From Quercus robur (lineage: Eukaryota; Streptophyta; Magnoliopsida; Fagales; Fagaceae): a stretch of DNA of 64,000 bases. The translations under genes were made by a program, and so were the position numbers. Location: NCBI RefSeq assembly GCF_932294415.1, contig NC_065538.1, forward strand, positions 81,357,834-81,421,833. Reading direction: 5' to 3'. The notes beneath the pieces were generated by a model, which saw nothing but the letters and a program-made list of their open reading frames with translations, was not told where the DNA came from and made no database searches. Shown here piece after piece: positions 45,681-57,282 of this stretch (positions are counted from its first letter, which is position 1; each line of letters begins with the position of its first letter).

Positions 45681-48235
45681 TGGCGTTTTTAAAAACAGTA
45701 CATTAAAGCTAAAGAAACAAAAAAGAAAAAAAAGTAACTTATAATGTAGTCCCAAATCTCTATTTGTTGTTATTATTATTATTTTTTCCCTTTAGACTTG
45801 CAAATATTTGTCCCTTTCGTTTACAGTTGACATTCTCCTTTGCCTTTGAAGGCCAGCCATTTGGTTGTTTTTTTGTTTTGTTTTTTGTTTTTTGTTTTGT
45901 TTTGTGTGGATGAGAATAAATCACTAAACTTTTATTGATAAAAAACCAACAATACGAAACAAAGGCAAATACAGGCCCAGACAACAAAACCAGGGGAAAA
46001 CAGAGACTCCAAGGAATACAAACAGTCATTGAAGGTCCAAACCACAGATGTAGCCTATACTATATATTATGGCCACTCTCATTGATGATTCATTCTGAAA
46101 CTTTCTTAAGAGCTACAACGATTTATGTGCCACCATGGAAGCCCTTTTCAACAGTGTTGAACAGCTCTACATTGGTATCGACTTCGTACTTTTTTTTTTC
46201 ATAGCCTTGCAATTTTTATAAGGCAATAGTTTGATATATATTTTTAGTTTACTAAATCATTCAAATTCCACCAATGATGTTTATATATAAACATCCTTGT
46301 AATTGATGTACATGAACTTTTGTAATTGATACTAACATAAAATCATGAAAGACTGATAAAGCTAACCAGAGGAGAGTTGTGTATACGTGTTATAATATGC
46401 TGAAGGTAATTTGGTGTTAATTACTTGGGCATATGCACATGATGAATGCGATAATGGAATTAGTTTGGAGTTTGGACAATATGAAAAGGGTATTGCAATT
46501 TTTTTTATTAAAAAAAAAACTACTACTTTTTTTAGGCTAAATTGATCCTTATCTAGAGGTCAAACTCAACAAAAATTTCCAAAGTTAAGGTCTAGGCTTC
46601 AGATGATGTTAGGTGCCTGGTGCCCCACATGATCAAATGGATTGTGTTGGGCTTCCTATTTTAATAAAATATTTATTGTGTTAAAGGGGATACCCACAAG
46701 GAAACCTTTTTTTTTGGTTAACAACAAGGAAACCTTTTCAACAGTTAAGAAAATATATGTTGAATTAAATTCAAAACTAGATAGACAATCTTCTCCAAAA
46801 AAAAAAAAAAAAAAAAAAAAAAGGGGGATAAACAAATCAAATCAACTAGTCAAATCAAATCAACATTTAAAAAGGAATAAGACCAAAACAACAAGAAAGT
46901 GCGTGTGCATCCATGAAGGGTGCGTATGCAGCCTAAAAGGCTATAAACGCAAAGCCTTGAGGTTGAGGACAATGAGGAGGCTTATGCATGCTTGGATAGA
47001 AACTCACAATAAAGACGCAAACTTGTGAAAATTACAATTTAGAGGTCAATGTTGATGCATACTTAATCTAGATGACTTAGGCAGCATGTGAGGGTGTCAC
47101 GCATGGCTAAGGAATAAGATTTCTTGACAGAATACGCACCAAGATAGATTAAACAAGTAACTTTATTAAGAACATCAGAAGAACCTTGAAAACATAGTTT
47201 TCCTAATTAAACACTTAAAATTTAAGCACATATATCATGAATCCCGATTCACGTGATTGTCACAAAAGCTATAAGAATCAGAATGCCACTAAGTTAAAAT
47301 TTAAGATCAAATAAGATATCACATAATATAATGAAGTATATCATAAGAGATCAAACATTTAAGAAAGCTCGAGTTTTGGCCATAACAGAGATGTTCACCA
47401 TGGCACTCATGATATTACCTCAATTTAAGGCAATCTTCATGTTGATTTATCGATATAGTTAGACACCTCATTTTGTAATTTCTACAACTTGATTCCTAGC
47501 CCTGAATGAGGAAGAGCACCTAAAATGAAAAAGCTCGATCATTTGACCAACAATTAAAAAAAATATACAAATTTTATTTCATTTAAAGTTTCCCAACTGA
47601 AGTGTCCATGTTGGTGTATACCACATCCTGAAAGGAAGTTTTAATTTCCTAAAACTATTTTGAAGATCTTAGTCCTTATTTAATTTGAGTCTCAAAAAAA
47701 AAATTATTTCTATGCAAAATTATTATTTTTCCTTAAAAAAAAAAAAAAAGAGATTTCTTAAACAAAAACTATCCCTGAGAATAAAATTGTTTTATTTTAT
47801 TTTATATATATTTTTTTTAAATATTAAGTATTTTTAACACAAGCACACAAGGAGAGGGGAAAAGGTCTTAAAGAAATTGATAGTGGTGTATATTCAAAAG
47901 GGTCTTAAAATCATTTTATTTCAATCATTTTTCTGAGGATAATGATAGAATCTGATTAATATCACAATGTGAATATGAGTTCATTAGTCCATATTCTTTC
48001 TCTATCAATAGATTTAATATAAAACCATATCTATCTAACACATAGGCATCTGTGCTGGAAGTTTTGAGGCTATCCAAGTACCCATAACTTTCAAAAGTCT
48101 TACTTCATATAATTTAAGAGGAAAAAAAATATATATGACCTTTCAAAAGTCTTACCTGTAGGAAAATTAGTAATCAAAGGGATGCAGTATTAAACAAGGT
48201 TTGTCTGTCATTGTCTCAAGTGTAAAAGCTTCTTT
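44331..48235. repeat. Segmental duplication, copy 2 (partner 27330-30195)
   Basis: Collinear with copy 1 apart from insertions at 44598-45427 and in about 46535-47400. No gene is supported. The ORFs at 45760-46029 (minus) and 46642-47028 (plus, through a poly-A run) are artefacts or repeat tails. A-rich low-complexity tracts occur at 45650-45735 and 46797-46822. Confidence 0.8.
44598..45427. mobile_element. Insertion specific to duplication copy 2 (830 bp)
   Basis: Absent from copy 1 at about 27598. It is flanked by CTTATGTC (44590-44597) and CTTATATC (45428-45435), an 8-bp near-duplication with one mismatch. The left 250 bp is GC-rich with repeated GAAACGG words. The right end has CATCCGCACC repeats. 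Ends are only weakly inverted, so hAT-like is a guess. Confidence 0.6.
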
Positions 48236-48500
48236 TTTTTTCTTTTTTTTTTTCTCAGTTCAGGTAGGTCAAACAAGGAATGAGTTGAAGCATCTTATAT
48301 TGGTTAAGCAAAAAATGATTCTGTTCCAATCGATTGAGAATTTGGGATATCATTATCACTGTAAAAAAATAATTTAGTATACCAAAATAACGGTAGGCGA
48401 CACAATATGTAGATAGCACTTAACACTCCCAAATACAATGAAACTTGAAAGCGTGTGTGTATCGCGTTGTGCAAAAAAATTAATGCACTAGAATAGGATT
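48236..48500. other. Intergenic / RLK-unit spacer edge
   Basis: From about 48480, AATTAATGCACTAGAATAGG into TAATAAACTTTCA resembles the RLK-unit spacer at 34130-34170. No gene. Confidence 0.5.
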
Positions 48501-50240
48501 AATAAACTTTCAGTACGTATCTGACAAACACAGCTTTTTTAGGGGTTTAAATTTTAAGTACTTCATGCAATCGATGTTTATAATTTATTGAATTTGGGTA
48601 AATCAAAGTTCAAATTGATAGGGCTTTGTCTATGCGAGCTTCCTTCTGAAAGATTGCCTTTAAGGTGTTTGCGAAAATGCCTGTTTGCTTGACATTTTTC
48701 TATTGGCTTTATGATTTTACTTCTGGTGGGTGGGTAGTGGGTTTGAATGAAAAAAAAGAAGAAGAAATGAATCTATAGTTGATGTCACCGAGCCAAGTAG
48801 TACTAATATAGTTTTTATTTTCCACCTATTGCTCTCATAGTTTCTTCAAAAGAAGATCAATAAAACATGGTGTTTTTAGCTCTTATTTATTCAATATTTT
48901 GTAATTTGAGTGTTTTGTCATATGAACTTCTTGAACTCCAACCAAAAAAAATAAAGGTTCTTGGTTCTTTGAGCAATTTGCTTTGGCACCCATTAATTGT
49001 TAATAGTTCTATTGTTTTTACTAACTTCAATTTATCGTGAAGATGTAAAACTCCCATGCCCCATTTTTTCTTTTAGTATTGGCTTAAATTTGCTGCCCAC
49101 TTTATTTCCTTTAGGTATTAGCTTGAGAATCCCTTTTTTTTTTTTTTGGCACATGTTTACAAATACTTAGGCCTGAAGACATTAGAGCGTAAGAGTATGC
49201 TTCACCAGTTTTAGTTTTTGGCAAATTTACAAGCATAGGCAGTCACAGCGTTTATGCTTTGCAACTATTTTCAAGGATTGTGCTTTATAAACTTATTGCT
49301 TATTATTTGGCTTCTCTAATTCAAGTTTCAATCAAATTGCTGGTTTATTTCACTTGAAACCAAATGAGCATATAGAATCTTTGCAAGTAAATAGAAGTTC
49401 GGCTTCTTGGATAATACTGTACTAATTGAAATTTGTTTTTCAAAGTTGTAGGATGATAGAGCTCCAGCTAAGCCACATTGCTAATAAAAGGTTTTGAAGC
49501 ATTCACTACGGATTGAAGTCATGTATCTTGAAGTTACAGAGACAAATTTTTAGTTTTACTGAAGTTTTAGATTTGATACATGTTAACTTCTTTTTAGTTT
49601 GAAACAAGTGACATGTCATGTACATACTTTTGGAATTTGGCTTATAGAGATCATAATAGCTCATTGTTGTGCTTGAGAAAACAGTTCTTCCCTAACCCTT
49701 TTTTTTTTTTTTGAGGTGACTAGAATCCAAGTTTTAAACCATTTGTTGAATAAACAAAATTTTTCATCTAAGATATTTCTTTTCAAATAATGATGCCTAG
49801 AGAAACCAAGCACTAAATGCCATATACTTCCATTTTTACAAGAGAAATCAAGAAAGAAATGCAGCAAAGTTGCTCCATGAGTTCCAAATAATAGAAACTT
49901 TAATGAGGCCTTCATCAATCTCTTCCCCACTTTTCTCAAGTTAGTCACATAATATGGTCCCAAAGCAAAAGATGACATAAAAAGATATATCATCCTCTTA
50001 ATGCTAGTCTTGAATGGAAACCATAGAGGTGTTTACTACAAAAAATCTTGTTAGCTAATCATATAAAAGCCTCTTATCTTTTTCTTTTTTGATAATCAAA
50101 GAACCTCTTATCACTCATACAAAAGTTGCAAAAGAATCTCAAAATGAGTCCATTCAAGGTTCATTTTTGTAACAAAGAAAGCAATCTCCAAATAAGATAC
50201 TAGTTCTGTAAAAACTTTAAGCAAATAGAATCTTTGTTCA

Positions 50241-50474
50241 ATTTCTCATGGCAACATGCACAACTATACCGTATACAACCTTTCCTTTCTTGACTTTTCA
50301 ATTTGGATGGGCTTCCTTGACTGATGCAACTATTATGTCTCCCAATCTTGCACCTTTCTTCTCCTTTAAAGCTTGTATGTACATCACCTTTGTTGCCCCC
50401 AAGTTTTCCACAACTTTAAGAATGGTCCTTATTTGAATGAAAGACCTTTTTGTTGTAGAATTGCAAAGAACAAA
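50241..50474 (-). pseudogene. Ribosomal protein uL14 (mitochondrial / HUELLENLOS-type) fragment
   Basis: On the minus strand an exon-like block follows an AG acceptor (plus 50475-50476) and reads RSFIQIRTILKVVENLGATK, then MYIQALKEKKGARLGDIIVA and SVKEAHPN. After a TGA at 50298-50300, where the family has Gly, it continues KVKKGKVVYGIVVHVAMR and then degenerates. This matches the central beta-barrel of bacterial/mitochondrial uL14; plant nuclear copies are HUELLENLOS-like. Intron-type flanks argue for a duplicated gene piece rather than a processed copy. Confidence 0.8.
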
Positions 50475-51781
50475 CTGATGCAAAATCCAGAGGAGATAAA
50501 ATCAGTGTACCTTTAAATATTGATTTGGCAAAATGGATTAAACCTTGGTAAAAATAAAATGCCTTGTTTTACAATGAGGTATCGGATTATTAGGGGTTCT
50601 TTTAATCTTTCAAATAAAATGTAGGCACTAGGTAATTTTTATAACATCATTATAGCCTTCTAAGGGAGATGGCTAAAACAACTCTTCCTTTCAAGACAGA
50701 GTAGACGTTTAGATACAGCCTAACATTATTTAGCTACACTGGGGGCAGATGTAATAGGAAACAAATGTTCATTGCCATTCTCATTGTGTAGGTGTGGAGA
50801 CTTCAACATCATATGCATGCTCTTAAGCAAAAAAACTAGACTTGTTTTATAACCAGAACTTCTACACATAATATAGGCAGATGTCATCTTAATCAATTGG
50901 CGTCCTCTAAATTAATCAACTAGAAACTTTTAAAGTAAATCATTTCTTCTGCACCTCATTTTAAATTATGATGAAATCCTAAATAAATGAGCCATTTGTT
51001 TAGAAAGCATGTTAGGTTATAGCCATTTCTGAATTCTTGCTGAAGGTTATAATAGTAACTTAGATATTTACCTCTAATTCTCACCAACTTCAAAGTTGCT
51101 TGGATACTAATTCCTTCCATTGAAGCCAAATCAATTAAGAATAATTAGTTTCAAAAGCATACAATTGAGTCCCATGAATGGAATTTAGTTTTGGCTAAAT
51201 CACTGAGTCTATTCAACCTAATCTTGAATGAGGCAAACCAATCATGTGTAAGATTCAGCTCTCTTATTGGTGTTGAGTAATATAAATAATGCAAGCACAA
51301 AGACTAGAACTTGAAATTACCTGGCTTTGAGCCACAGTACTCACATTCTCAATCTCACTAAAAAAATTAACAACATCAAGACTCGACACCCATTTATGAG
51401 CTCAAACTCATTTACACACCAAATTCAAACAAAGTTCACTAAAACCTCACATTTATCTAGAAAATATCTATCAGCTTAATAATGTCAGTACCATTGAAAA
51501 AATTCTTAAGGTAAATTCACACAAATAATACTTTAACAACAAGCTCTTAGTTCTTCCGAAACATTAAATCAAGAACTACTACTAGGAAAAAGAAGGGCTT
51601 AACAACTTGTGAAGAAGCATTTCAATCAATTGCACTCACATATATCATATCAATAAAACCCATATGAATTGGATGACTAAAATCAACATTAAAACAAATC
51701 AAAGCATCAAAAGGCACAATATAAGTAACTATGGGCCAAAAATTGAAGCTTTAAGGAAGCAATAGAAGTAGAATCACAAAC

Positions 51782-51815
51782 CTTTAGACCATTTCAAAGC
51801 AAACCCAGAAGCCAT
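51782..51815 (-). pseudogene. Possible first exon of the uL14 pseudogene
   Basis: An ATG followed by MASGFALKWSK ends at a GT donor (plus 51780-51781), as expected for the short N-terminal exon of a nuclear-encoded mitochondrial ribosomal protein. Its phase does not join cleanly to the block at 50474, so an intervening exon would be missing or the call is wrong. The 250 bp upstream (51955-52227) may be leader. Confidence 0.3.
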
Positions 51816-52382
51816 CTTCGTGCTTATCTATTGTTCCCTGTGAATATGAGATTTATAACTATCAAAAACATTCAATTAAATGATGGCTCATTAAAAGAAA
51901 AAAAAATGACAGATTAACAATGACTCAAGTGACCAAACAACCATAAGAACAAATTCAAAGAGAATAAGGAGATGGGACACCCACTTCAAGTAGATTGAAT
52001 TGAAATAAAGCAGACCCTTTTGCTGCACAAGAGTGAAAGAGGGGGGAAATTCTTAGCTTCCTGACCTTGGAGATCTCATTGAGCTTGGGTTTGAAGCAAG
52101 CGATCTGGGAGCTGAAGGAGAAGAGGTGGACTAGAGATATAGAGCAAGTTCTTGGAGTTTTTGATGCACAATGAAAAGTGAAATTCGAAAGCTTTGAGTT
52201 TTGAGTTTTGAGACTGAAAATTTTCACTAACGTGCCTAATTAATTCCTTTCTAAAAATTTTGAATTTGTTCTTCAGATTTCAACGGGTTAACAAACATTA
52301 AGGTGGGTGAAGTTTATTTAGCTGATGTGGCATAAAAGTTTATGTAAGCAAATTTTAGTGAGGTGTCTTAAATCTATTGGTT

Positions 52383-52418
52383 GGGACTACAAAGTTAGCT
52401 TGCTAACCTTGTAGTCCC
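52383..52418. repeat. 36-nt hairpin
   Basis: Arms GGGACTACAAAGTTAGC (52383-52399) and GCTAACCTTGTAGTCCC (52402-52418) pair with one mismatch across a 2-base loop. It lies at the right border of the foreign segment. Confidence 0.85.
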
Positions 52419-52439
52419 AGACCACCCAATAATTTCCCG

Positions 52440-53243
52440 AAGTGGACATAGAAGAATCCCCAAATTAGACTAAAATCAAGGACAATTAATGTTCCTTGAT
52501 TTTAGTCGATCAAGGAGATCAAAATATGTTAAATTGTGGATTGGTTAATACTTTTTTTTTTTTTTTAATACAAGATATAATTTCTACTCTAGCCTAATCT
52601 AAGTGTATATGTGTGTGAAGCTCCCTCCTGGAGACTTGAACCCCAGCCCTTGGCCCCCACACCCCACAAGCATTCATATTTGTGGAGTGACCACTGCACC
52701 AAGGGTGTGTGGTGGTTGGATTGGTTAATACTTAATACACTAATCGGTTTGAATTGTCTGATATCTTAGTTTGGTAAATTTTGTTGAAAGTATTATTGAG
52801 ATTGCATAAAATTATTTGATTGCGCCCTAATAGATTAGAGCTTGGACCATTATGAAGTTGTAATTAATTTAGTAATAAAGTAAAATATAAATAATATAAC
52901 AAGTCAGTAAGAATTAGCAACATTGACTGAAAAATATAAAAAGAAAGTTAAACAATTTTCAAGCGCATTTTTTCAAATTACCCAAAAAAAAAAAAAAAAA
53001 GAGAGAAATAATAAAGAATAAAAAAAATTAATATTAAATTTATAATTATTCCATCAAATACAAGGCATGATAACATAAATAAACAAAGAATTTCCAAGTT
53101 TCACATTGTAACACCACAAAGATAAGAACCATTCAATAAAAATATATACCGTCATAATCTATAAACATAAATGTTAAACTTGTCAAGTACATAAAGTTAT
53201 AATGAATGACATAATAAAAGAACTATAAATAATTTAGTTATAA
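52440..53243. repeat. RLK-unit spacer, copy 2
   Basis: Collinear with 34331-35090 and 61780-62160: GACTAAAATCAAGGACAATT, GATTAGAGCTTGGACCATTA, TTCACATTGTAACACCAC, AATGAATGACATAATA. Non-coding. It carries a SINE. Confidence 0.8.
52553..52716 (-). mobile_element. tRNA-derived SINE with perfect 16-bp TSD
   Basis: On the minus strand: box A-like GGTGCAGTGGTCACT, box B-like GGGTTCAAGTCTCC, and a terminal A-run. Flanking direct repeats TGGATTGGTTAATACT (52537-52552 and 52717-52732) are identical. A related copy is at 55917-56081. Confidence 0.9.
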
Positions 53244-53936
53244 TCTATATATCTATATAATATCCAAAAGTACAATATTTATTGTTATTATGCTTTTATT
53301 GAGCCACATTAACATAACATTTCGGTTAATTTAGTCCACTTGATCCATTTCAGTCCCATTATGTCCACTTCAGTCAATTCGGCCCACTCCACTCCATTCG
53401 GTCCACTTCAGTCTATTCTGTCTACTTCAGTACACTTTGGTTTGCTTTTTGGTCTAGTTCAGTCCATTCAATCCTTTTAGTCCATTCAGTTCACTTATGT
53501 TAGATTCTCAGCATAATGTTTGTAGGATCTTTATAAAATTACATTTTTCTTATATGTTATTAAAGTCTTGTATTTTTTTTTCTAATGTTAGTGATGAATT
53601 TACTTATATCTGTTCCATCTTTAGGCCATTCTAGATGTGTAGAGGATGAATTTTTGTAAATAATACTAGAAAAAAATTCCAACCACACATTATATTATTT
53701 TAAAAAAAATCTCATCTTATATTATAATTGAATATAAAATGTATTATGTTTCCTTGTAAAAAATCTTACAAAATATAAAACACATTCAAATAACAAATAC
53801 ACTTAATTTATAAAATCTAATATATTGTATCAACTATAATTTGTTAGAAAATAATCACATCATTTTAAGAAGATTTTGGGACTAATACTTATAAGTTGTC
53901 AAATTTTTTCTGCACATCACTCAGGTCTCTGACTAG
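53244..53936 (+). mobile_element. Short non-autonomous Helitron (693 bp)
   Basis: The 5' end TCTATATATCTATATAATAT follows an A. The 3' end GGTCTCTGACTAG is followed by T, so insertion is between A and T. The host sequence to the left (AGTTATAA) matches the RLK-unit spacer at about 35085. The interior holds a degenerate minisatellite (about 53325-53500) of TTCGGTCCACTTCAGTC-like words. The 3' hairpin is weak. No Rep/helicase is encoded. Confidence 0.65.
53325..53500 (+). repeat. Degenerate minisatellite in the Helitron
   Basis: About ten imperfect repeats of a 10-20 bp word built from CAGTCCATT, CGGTCCACTT and similar. Confidence 0.75.
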
Positions 53937-55233
53937 TACTATATATATATATATATATAAGGTGAAACGTAACATCTATTTTTGTTGTACATCTGTTAAG
54001 CCATATCATCATTTATTTTCTCCTTATTAATTTATCTCATTTTTTAGGGAGATTTTTAATTTATAACCTTAAAATTACATTTCCCCCTCACTTCTATCTT
54101 TTATCTTCCATTTCCGTTATATCTTAATGACTAATTTTACAATTCCTCCATCCATTCATTTTCCTTTTATTTTGACTCTTCTTCTCGTCATTTTATTTAC
54201 TACAAAAATGTATTATTCTCTCTTTTTTTTTCAATCCATATTTTTCCCACAAAAAGGTGAATACTCGCTCTCTCTCTACTTTAGGTTGATGAATTTTTGT
54301 GTTGAAGTCTACTTTGGGTTGATGTGATTTGATTGAGTTTTATTTTTATTTTTTTTAATCTTTTTCTCTTTATCTTTTTTTTTTTTAAGAATCATCTTTG
54401 TTTTGATTGTTAAATGTTATCTTCTGAAATTATATAGTATAAAATGTTATAATGTTATTCTACTATGTAGCATTACTTGGATAATTTAGCATTTACAATT
54501 ATACATTTTTTCTTTCAGTATTCTTCATTTCTTCTACTCATCTTTTTTTTTTTTTTTTTATTAAAAAAATTTGCTATTTCTATCACATTATCTCCGAAAA
54601 AGGTAATTATCCTCTCTCTCTCTCTCTCTCAATTATTTATTCTTTATTGCAACCCTACTTTGAGTGATGAATTTTTGTGGTTTTGTATCACTACTTTGGG
54701 TTAATACATTTTGGCGGTGTGCCTTTTGAGTTCTTCATCACATGTACTTTCTCTTGCTCTTGTAGTTTTGTTTGAATTAATTCTTAGATATTTTGAAAGT
54801 GAGAATTTGAATTTATGTCAAAATACATGGTACATGGCTAAGTATTTGAATGTGCCTATCAATTATAAATTTATGATGAGGTTTGATTATCATGATAATC
54901 TTCTTTAGAAAATGAGAAATTTGAATAATTAATTTGATACTTAAAGTAGGTTAATTGCACTAAAAAAGAACAAAACACACTATAACAAAATTTTGAAGAA
55001 TATAGACCACTTCAAAAAAGAATAATATTAATCAAACGCACCCAAGTTTCTCAAAAAAAAAAAAAAAACCAAAAATTATAGAATGATATTTTTGTAAAGA
55101 ATCTAGAGATAATAAGATGAAAACTAATTTTAGAAATAGTTTAATTTTTAAGGAAAATAAATTATCTTTAATACATTTTAGAAAATAAATTATACATTAC
55201 ATATTTCCACATATTGTGTGGGACTATGACTAG
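53937..55233 (+). mobile_element. Second Helitron-like segment, 3' end recognisable
   Basis: It ends in a hairpin CCACA/TGTGG (55207-55221), then GACTATGA and CTAG before T. That tail resembles the Helitron end at 53936. The interior contains an imperfect direct duplication (54150-54320 and 54510-54710), each with (CT)n, a GATGAATTTTTGTG block and ACTTTGGGTT. The 5' limit is not proven. The ORFs inside are low-complexity and not supported. Confidence 0.5.
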
Positions 55234-55235
55234 TG

Positions 55236-55268
<33 letters not shown>

Positions 55269-55916
55269 GCATATATGTATTAAAAGGAAACAACTTTCAT
55301 TAGAAAAACAACAACAGAAACACAGTATATTTTCGATTAAAAAATTGGTAAACCTAAATTGTGAATCAAGCAAATCACAAGGGGTAAATAATTTATCTAC
55401 TAATTGAAAAATCAATTAATTTGAATGGAATTTTAAGGATTTTATTTTAGTTCATCCTTTAAAGATCAAATATAGCTATCAAAATCTCTTGTAATTAATT
55501 GTGATAGAACCAAACCATATTGGATAAATTCCCATTTCTTCTAAAATTAAACCATAAATTCGAAGGTTATATCTAAATTCTTTCATACTTCACTTCTCTA
55601 CATCAGTAAAAAGATGCTTACCTTTGGTATTCCAATCATGTTTATTTTTAAGTTACACTTTGATTTTCAAGCCAGAGGACAATCACATTACCATAAGAAG
55701 TTAAACATTACTGTACCTATCCAACTTGCAAGCTTAAGTGATAATATCATCTTTTATTATATAAAGAAAATTCAAGACATTAAACGGAAAAATGAAAAAT
55801 AAGTAGTACTTTGAATTGAAGAAAAGAGTAACCAATAAAAGAAAAGAATTACCTTTCAAAACATAATAAATTTTTCTTCTTTGGAAATTTAATATGTAAA
55901 CATTTATATTTAAGCT
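55234..55916. other. Intergenic, nothing recognised
   Basis: (TA)n(CA)n at 55234-55270, then AT-rich DNA with no supported gene. Confidence 0.5.
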
Positions 55917-56081
55917 TTTTAAAATTTTTTTTTTTTAAAATACAAGATAGAATTTATACTCTAGCTTAATCTAAATGTATATGCATGTGAAGCTCCCTTC
56001 TAAAGACTTGAACTCTAGCACTCGGCCCTCACACCCCACAAACACTTATACTTGTGGAGTGACCATCACACCAAGGGTAGT
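55917..56081 (-). mobile_element. Second SINE of the 52553 family
   Basis: About 165 bp, with the same boxes and order as 52553-52716 (CACCCCACAAACACTTATAC versus CACCCCACAAGCATTCATAT on the plus strand). TATTTAAGCT on both sides (55907-55916, 56082-56091) is the likely target duplication. Confidence 0.82.
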
Positions 56082-56179
56082 TATTTAAGCTCTGTGTGTG
56101 TGTGGTTGTTTTTTGTTTCTATAAATTATTAATGGCTGAATTTAGTGTCAGTTTACGTTTATGTATATGTTAATATTTA

Positions 56180-57273
56180 GGGATAATTACAGATTACCCA
56201 CCTATGGTTTAGCCCGAATTTAACTTACCCACCCATGGTTCATTCTGTCTATGCTCCATAACCCACCTGTAATTTTTCCGATACTTTGACACATTTCATC
56301 AAAAAATCAAACAAGAAATCAAATCAAACACTCCTTTCCCACACACTCTCTACGCTTGCTCACCCACTCAGGAAAAAGAACATTTGATATCAGCTTCCAT
56401 AACAGGATTCACCATTTGTGAACACATGACACCAATACCTTGCTGCCATTGTTTCCTCCATTTTTTCTCCTCCCTTCTTTCCCCACCACCACCATTACCT
56501 TTGACTCTGTCACGATCAAAAATTTAAATTAAAAAATCAACATAGTAATTCAATGAAGTATAGACAACAACCATCCCCAACACAACTCTCATAGTCAAAC
56601 ATTCATTCACAGGCAAAGAATCAAACAGTTTGCAAATCTTTCATAGATCTTAATCATCATCAACCTTTTCAACCACCACACCTAAAAAAAAAAAAAAAAA
56701 ACCCCAAAAAAAAAAATCCAAAAAATAGAAACCCCACAAAATTCCCAGATTAAAAAAATGCCCAAAAAAACTGTTTAAGATTATAGAATAAGGGTCAAAG
56801 ATTTGCATACCCATTAACCCAGAAAGGCAAAAGTAATACCCCAAAAAGCAAAAGAACTTGGTTAAAATTGTGAACAAAGATAATCAAGTAAGCAAAATAA
56901 GAAAAAAGCGTTTTTGAAATTGATATATTATAACAAAAATTGTTGGATCCACAAATAAAGAAAAAGAAATGAGATTGAGAGAAATTTTGCACTTACCAAG
57001 ACCCAAAAGAGGAACAAGGGAAGAGAGCGAGAGCAGGTCCAAAATTAAAATCTAAACAAAAATTTATAAAATTTGGCTTTTGGGTATTGGATCTCAGAGA
57101 AAATAAGGATGGTTTAGACTCAACAATTTATGTTTTTATAAATTGCTAAGTCTAAGCCCTTCTTATTTTCTAAGATCCCAAGTGGGTGAGCAAGCATAGA
57201 GTGTGTGGGAGAGGATACAAGTGGGTAAGTTAAATTCGGGCTAAAATACAGGTGGGTAATCTGTAATTATCCC
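56180..57273. mobile_element. Mutator-like non-autonomous element (1094 bp), perfect 9-bp TSD
   Basis: The left end GGGATAATTACAGATTACCC and the right end, reverse-complemented, share the same start and stay paired for about 60 bp, including TTTAGCCCGAATTTAACTTA. A second inverted block lies further in (CTTGCTCACCCACT near 56356; its complement near 57182). Flanks TAATATTTA (56171-56179 and 57274-57282) are identical nonamers. No transposase is encoded. Frames at 56650-56877 and 56795-56992 come from low-complexity DNA. Confidence 0.9.
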
Positions 57274-57282
57274 TAATATTTA

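Larger units (their letters stand above)
48501..52420. other. Foreign segment interrupting the RLK-unit spacer
   Basis: This roughly 3.9-kb block has no counterpart in the spacers at 34170-34331 or 61640-61780. It contains the uL14 pseudogene, what look like its introns and upstream leader, and the hairpin at 52383-52418. The rest is AT-rich and featureless. Confidence 0.55.

Noticed and set aside
46642..47028. 128-codon plus ORF
   Set aside because: Interrupted by a poly-Lys run from an A-tract; no family resemblance.
51955..52227. 90-codon minus ORF upstream of the uL14 pseudogene
   Set aside because: More likely leader or intron; contains no uL14 sequence and no recognisable domain.
56650..56992. 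Phe-rich ORFs inside the Mutator-like element
   Set aside because: Arise from A-rich low-complexity DNA; no transposase motifs.
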